DNA from: Coriobacteriaceae bacterium | GTDB taxonomy: Bacteria > Actinomycetota > Coriobacteriia > Coriobacteriales > UMGS124 | Reading direction: 5' to 3' | DNA length: 5,630 nt | Assembly (NCBI GenBank): GCA_019420325.1 | Contig: JAHZHK010000157.1 | Location: 1 to 5,630 of the forward strand | In this document: positions 5,629 to 5,630 of the stretch, in pieces | Numbering within the stretch: position 1 is the stretch's first letter | How the letters are laid out: each line of letters opens with the position of its first letter | The notes under the pieces: model-generated | Databases searched by the model: none | What the model saw: only the letters and a program-made list of their open reading frames with translations | What the model was told of the DNA's origin: nothing | Position numbers and translations under genes: made by a program

Positions 5629-5630
5629 GA

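Overview
The window is GC-rich and tightly packed. It looks like an anaerobic actinobacterium of the Coriobacteriia (Slackia/Eggerthella/Olsenella-like). That assignment is an inference from three things: base composition, a TorD/DmsD-type chaperone of the kind that accompanies molybdoenzymes, and tandem LytTR regulators with AgrC-like kinases. No marker gene is present, so it is not proven.

Layout. Bases 2-409 (+) are the 3' part of a TorD-family molybdoenzyme chaperone. A 370-base gap follows (410-779). Its first half holds the 3' untranslated region of the chaperone gene and a near-ideal intrinsic terminator (555-577). Its second half is AT-rich and carries a 14-bp element repeated four times with an exact 42-bp period. 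The last copy lies inside the start of the next gene. Bases 780-2417 (+) encode an XRE-type DNA-binding domain fused to a complete AlaA-like alanine aminotransferase. A strong ribosome binding site and ATG at the domain boundary could also produce the enzyme alone. The remainder is on the minus strand. Reading right to left it holds a LytTR response regulator cut by the window edge (5287-5628), a membrane kinase half with the phosphoacceptor histidine but no ATPase domain (4359-5264), a second membrane kinase half with the ATPase domain but no phosphoacceptor histidine (3391-4356), and, after a 187-base gap, a complete LytTR response regulator (2460-3203).

How the parts may work together. The XRE-AlaA fusion resembles the MocR/GabR/PdxR logic (a DNA-binding domain joined to a fold-type I aminotransferase), but with a Cro/CI-type head and a catalytic domain that looks intact. 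The phased repeats over its own promoter and start codon are the natural candidate operators, which would suggest autoregulation sensitive to alanine, pyruvate or the PLP state. The minus-strand genes look like a two-component locus in which one kinase has been split into complementary halves. HK1 has the full sensor and the histidine, HK2 has the ATPase, and two paralogous LytTR regulators flank them. Both ideas rest on motifs read directly in the sequence. The functional conclusions are inference.
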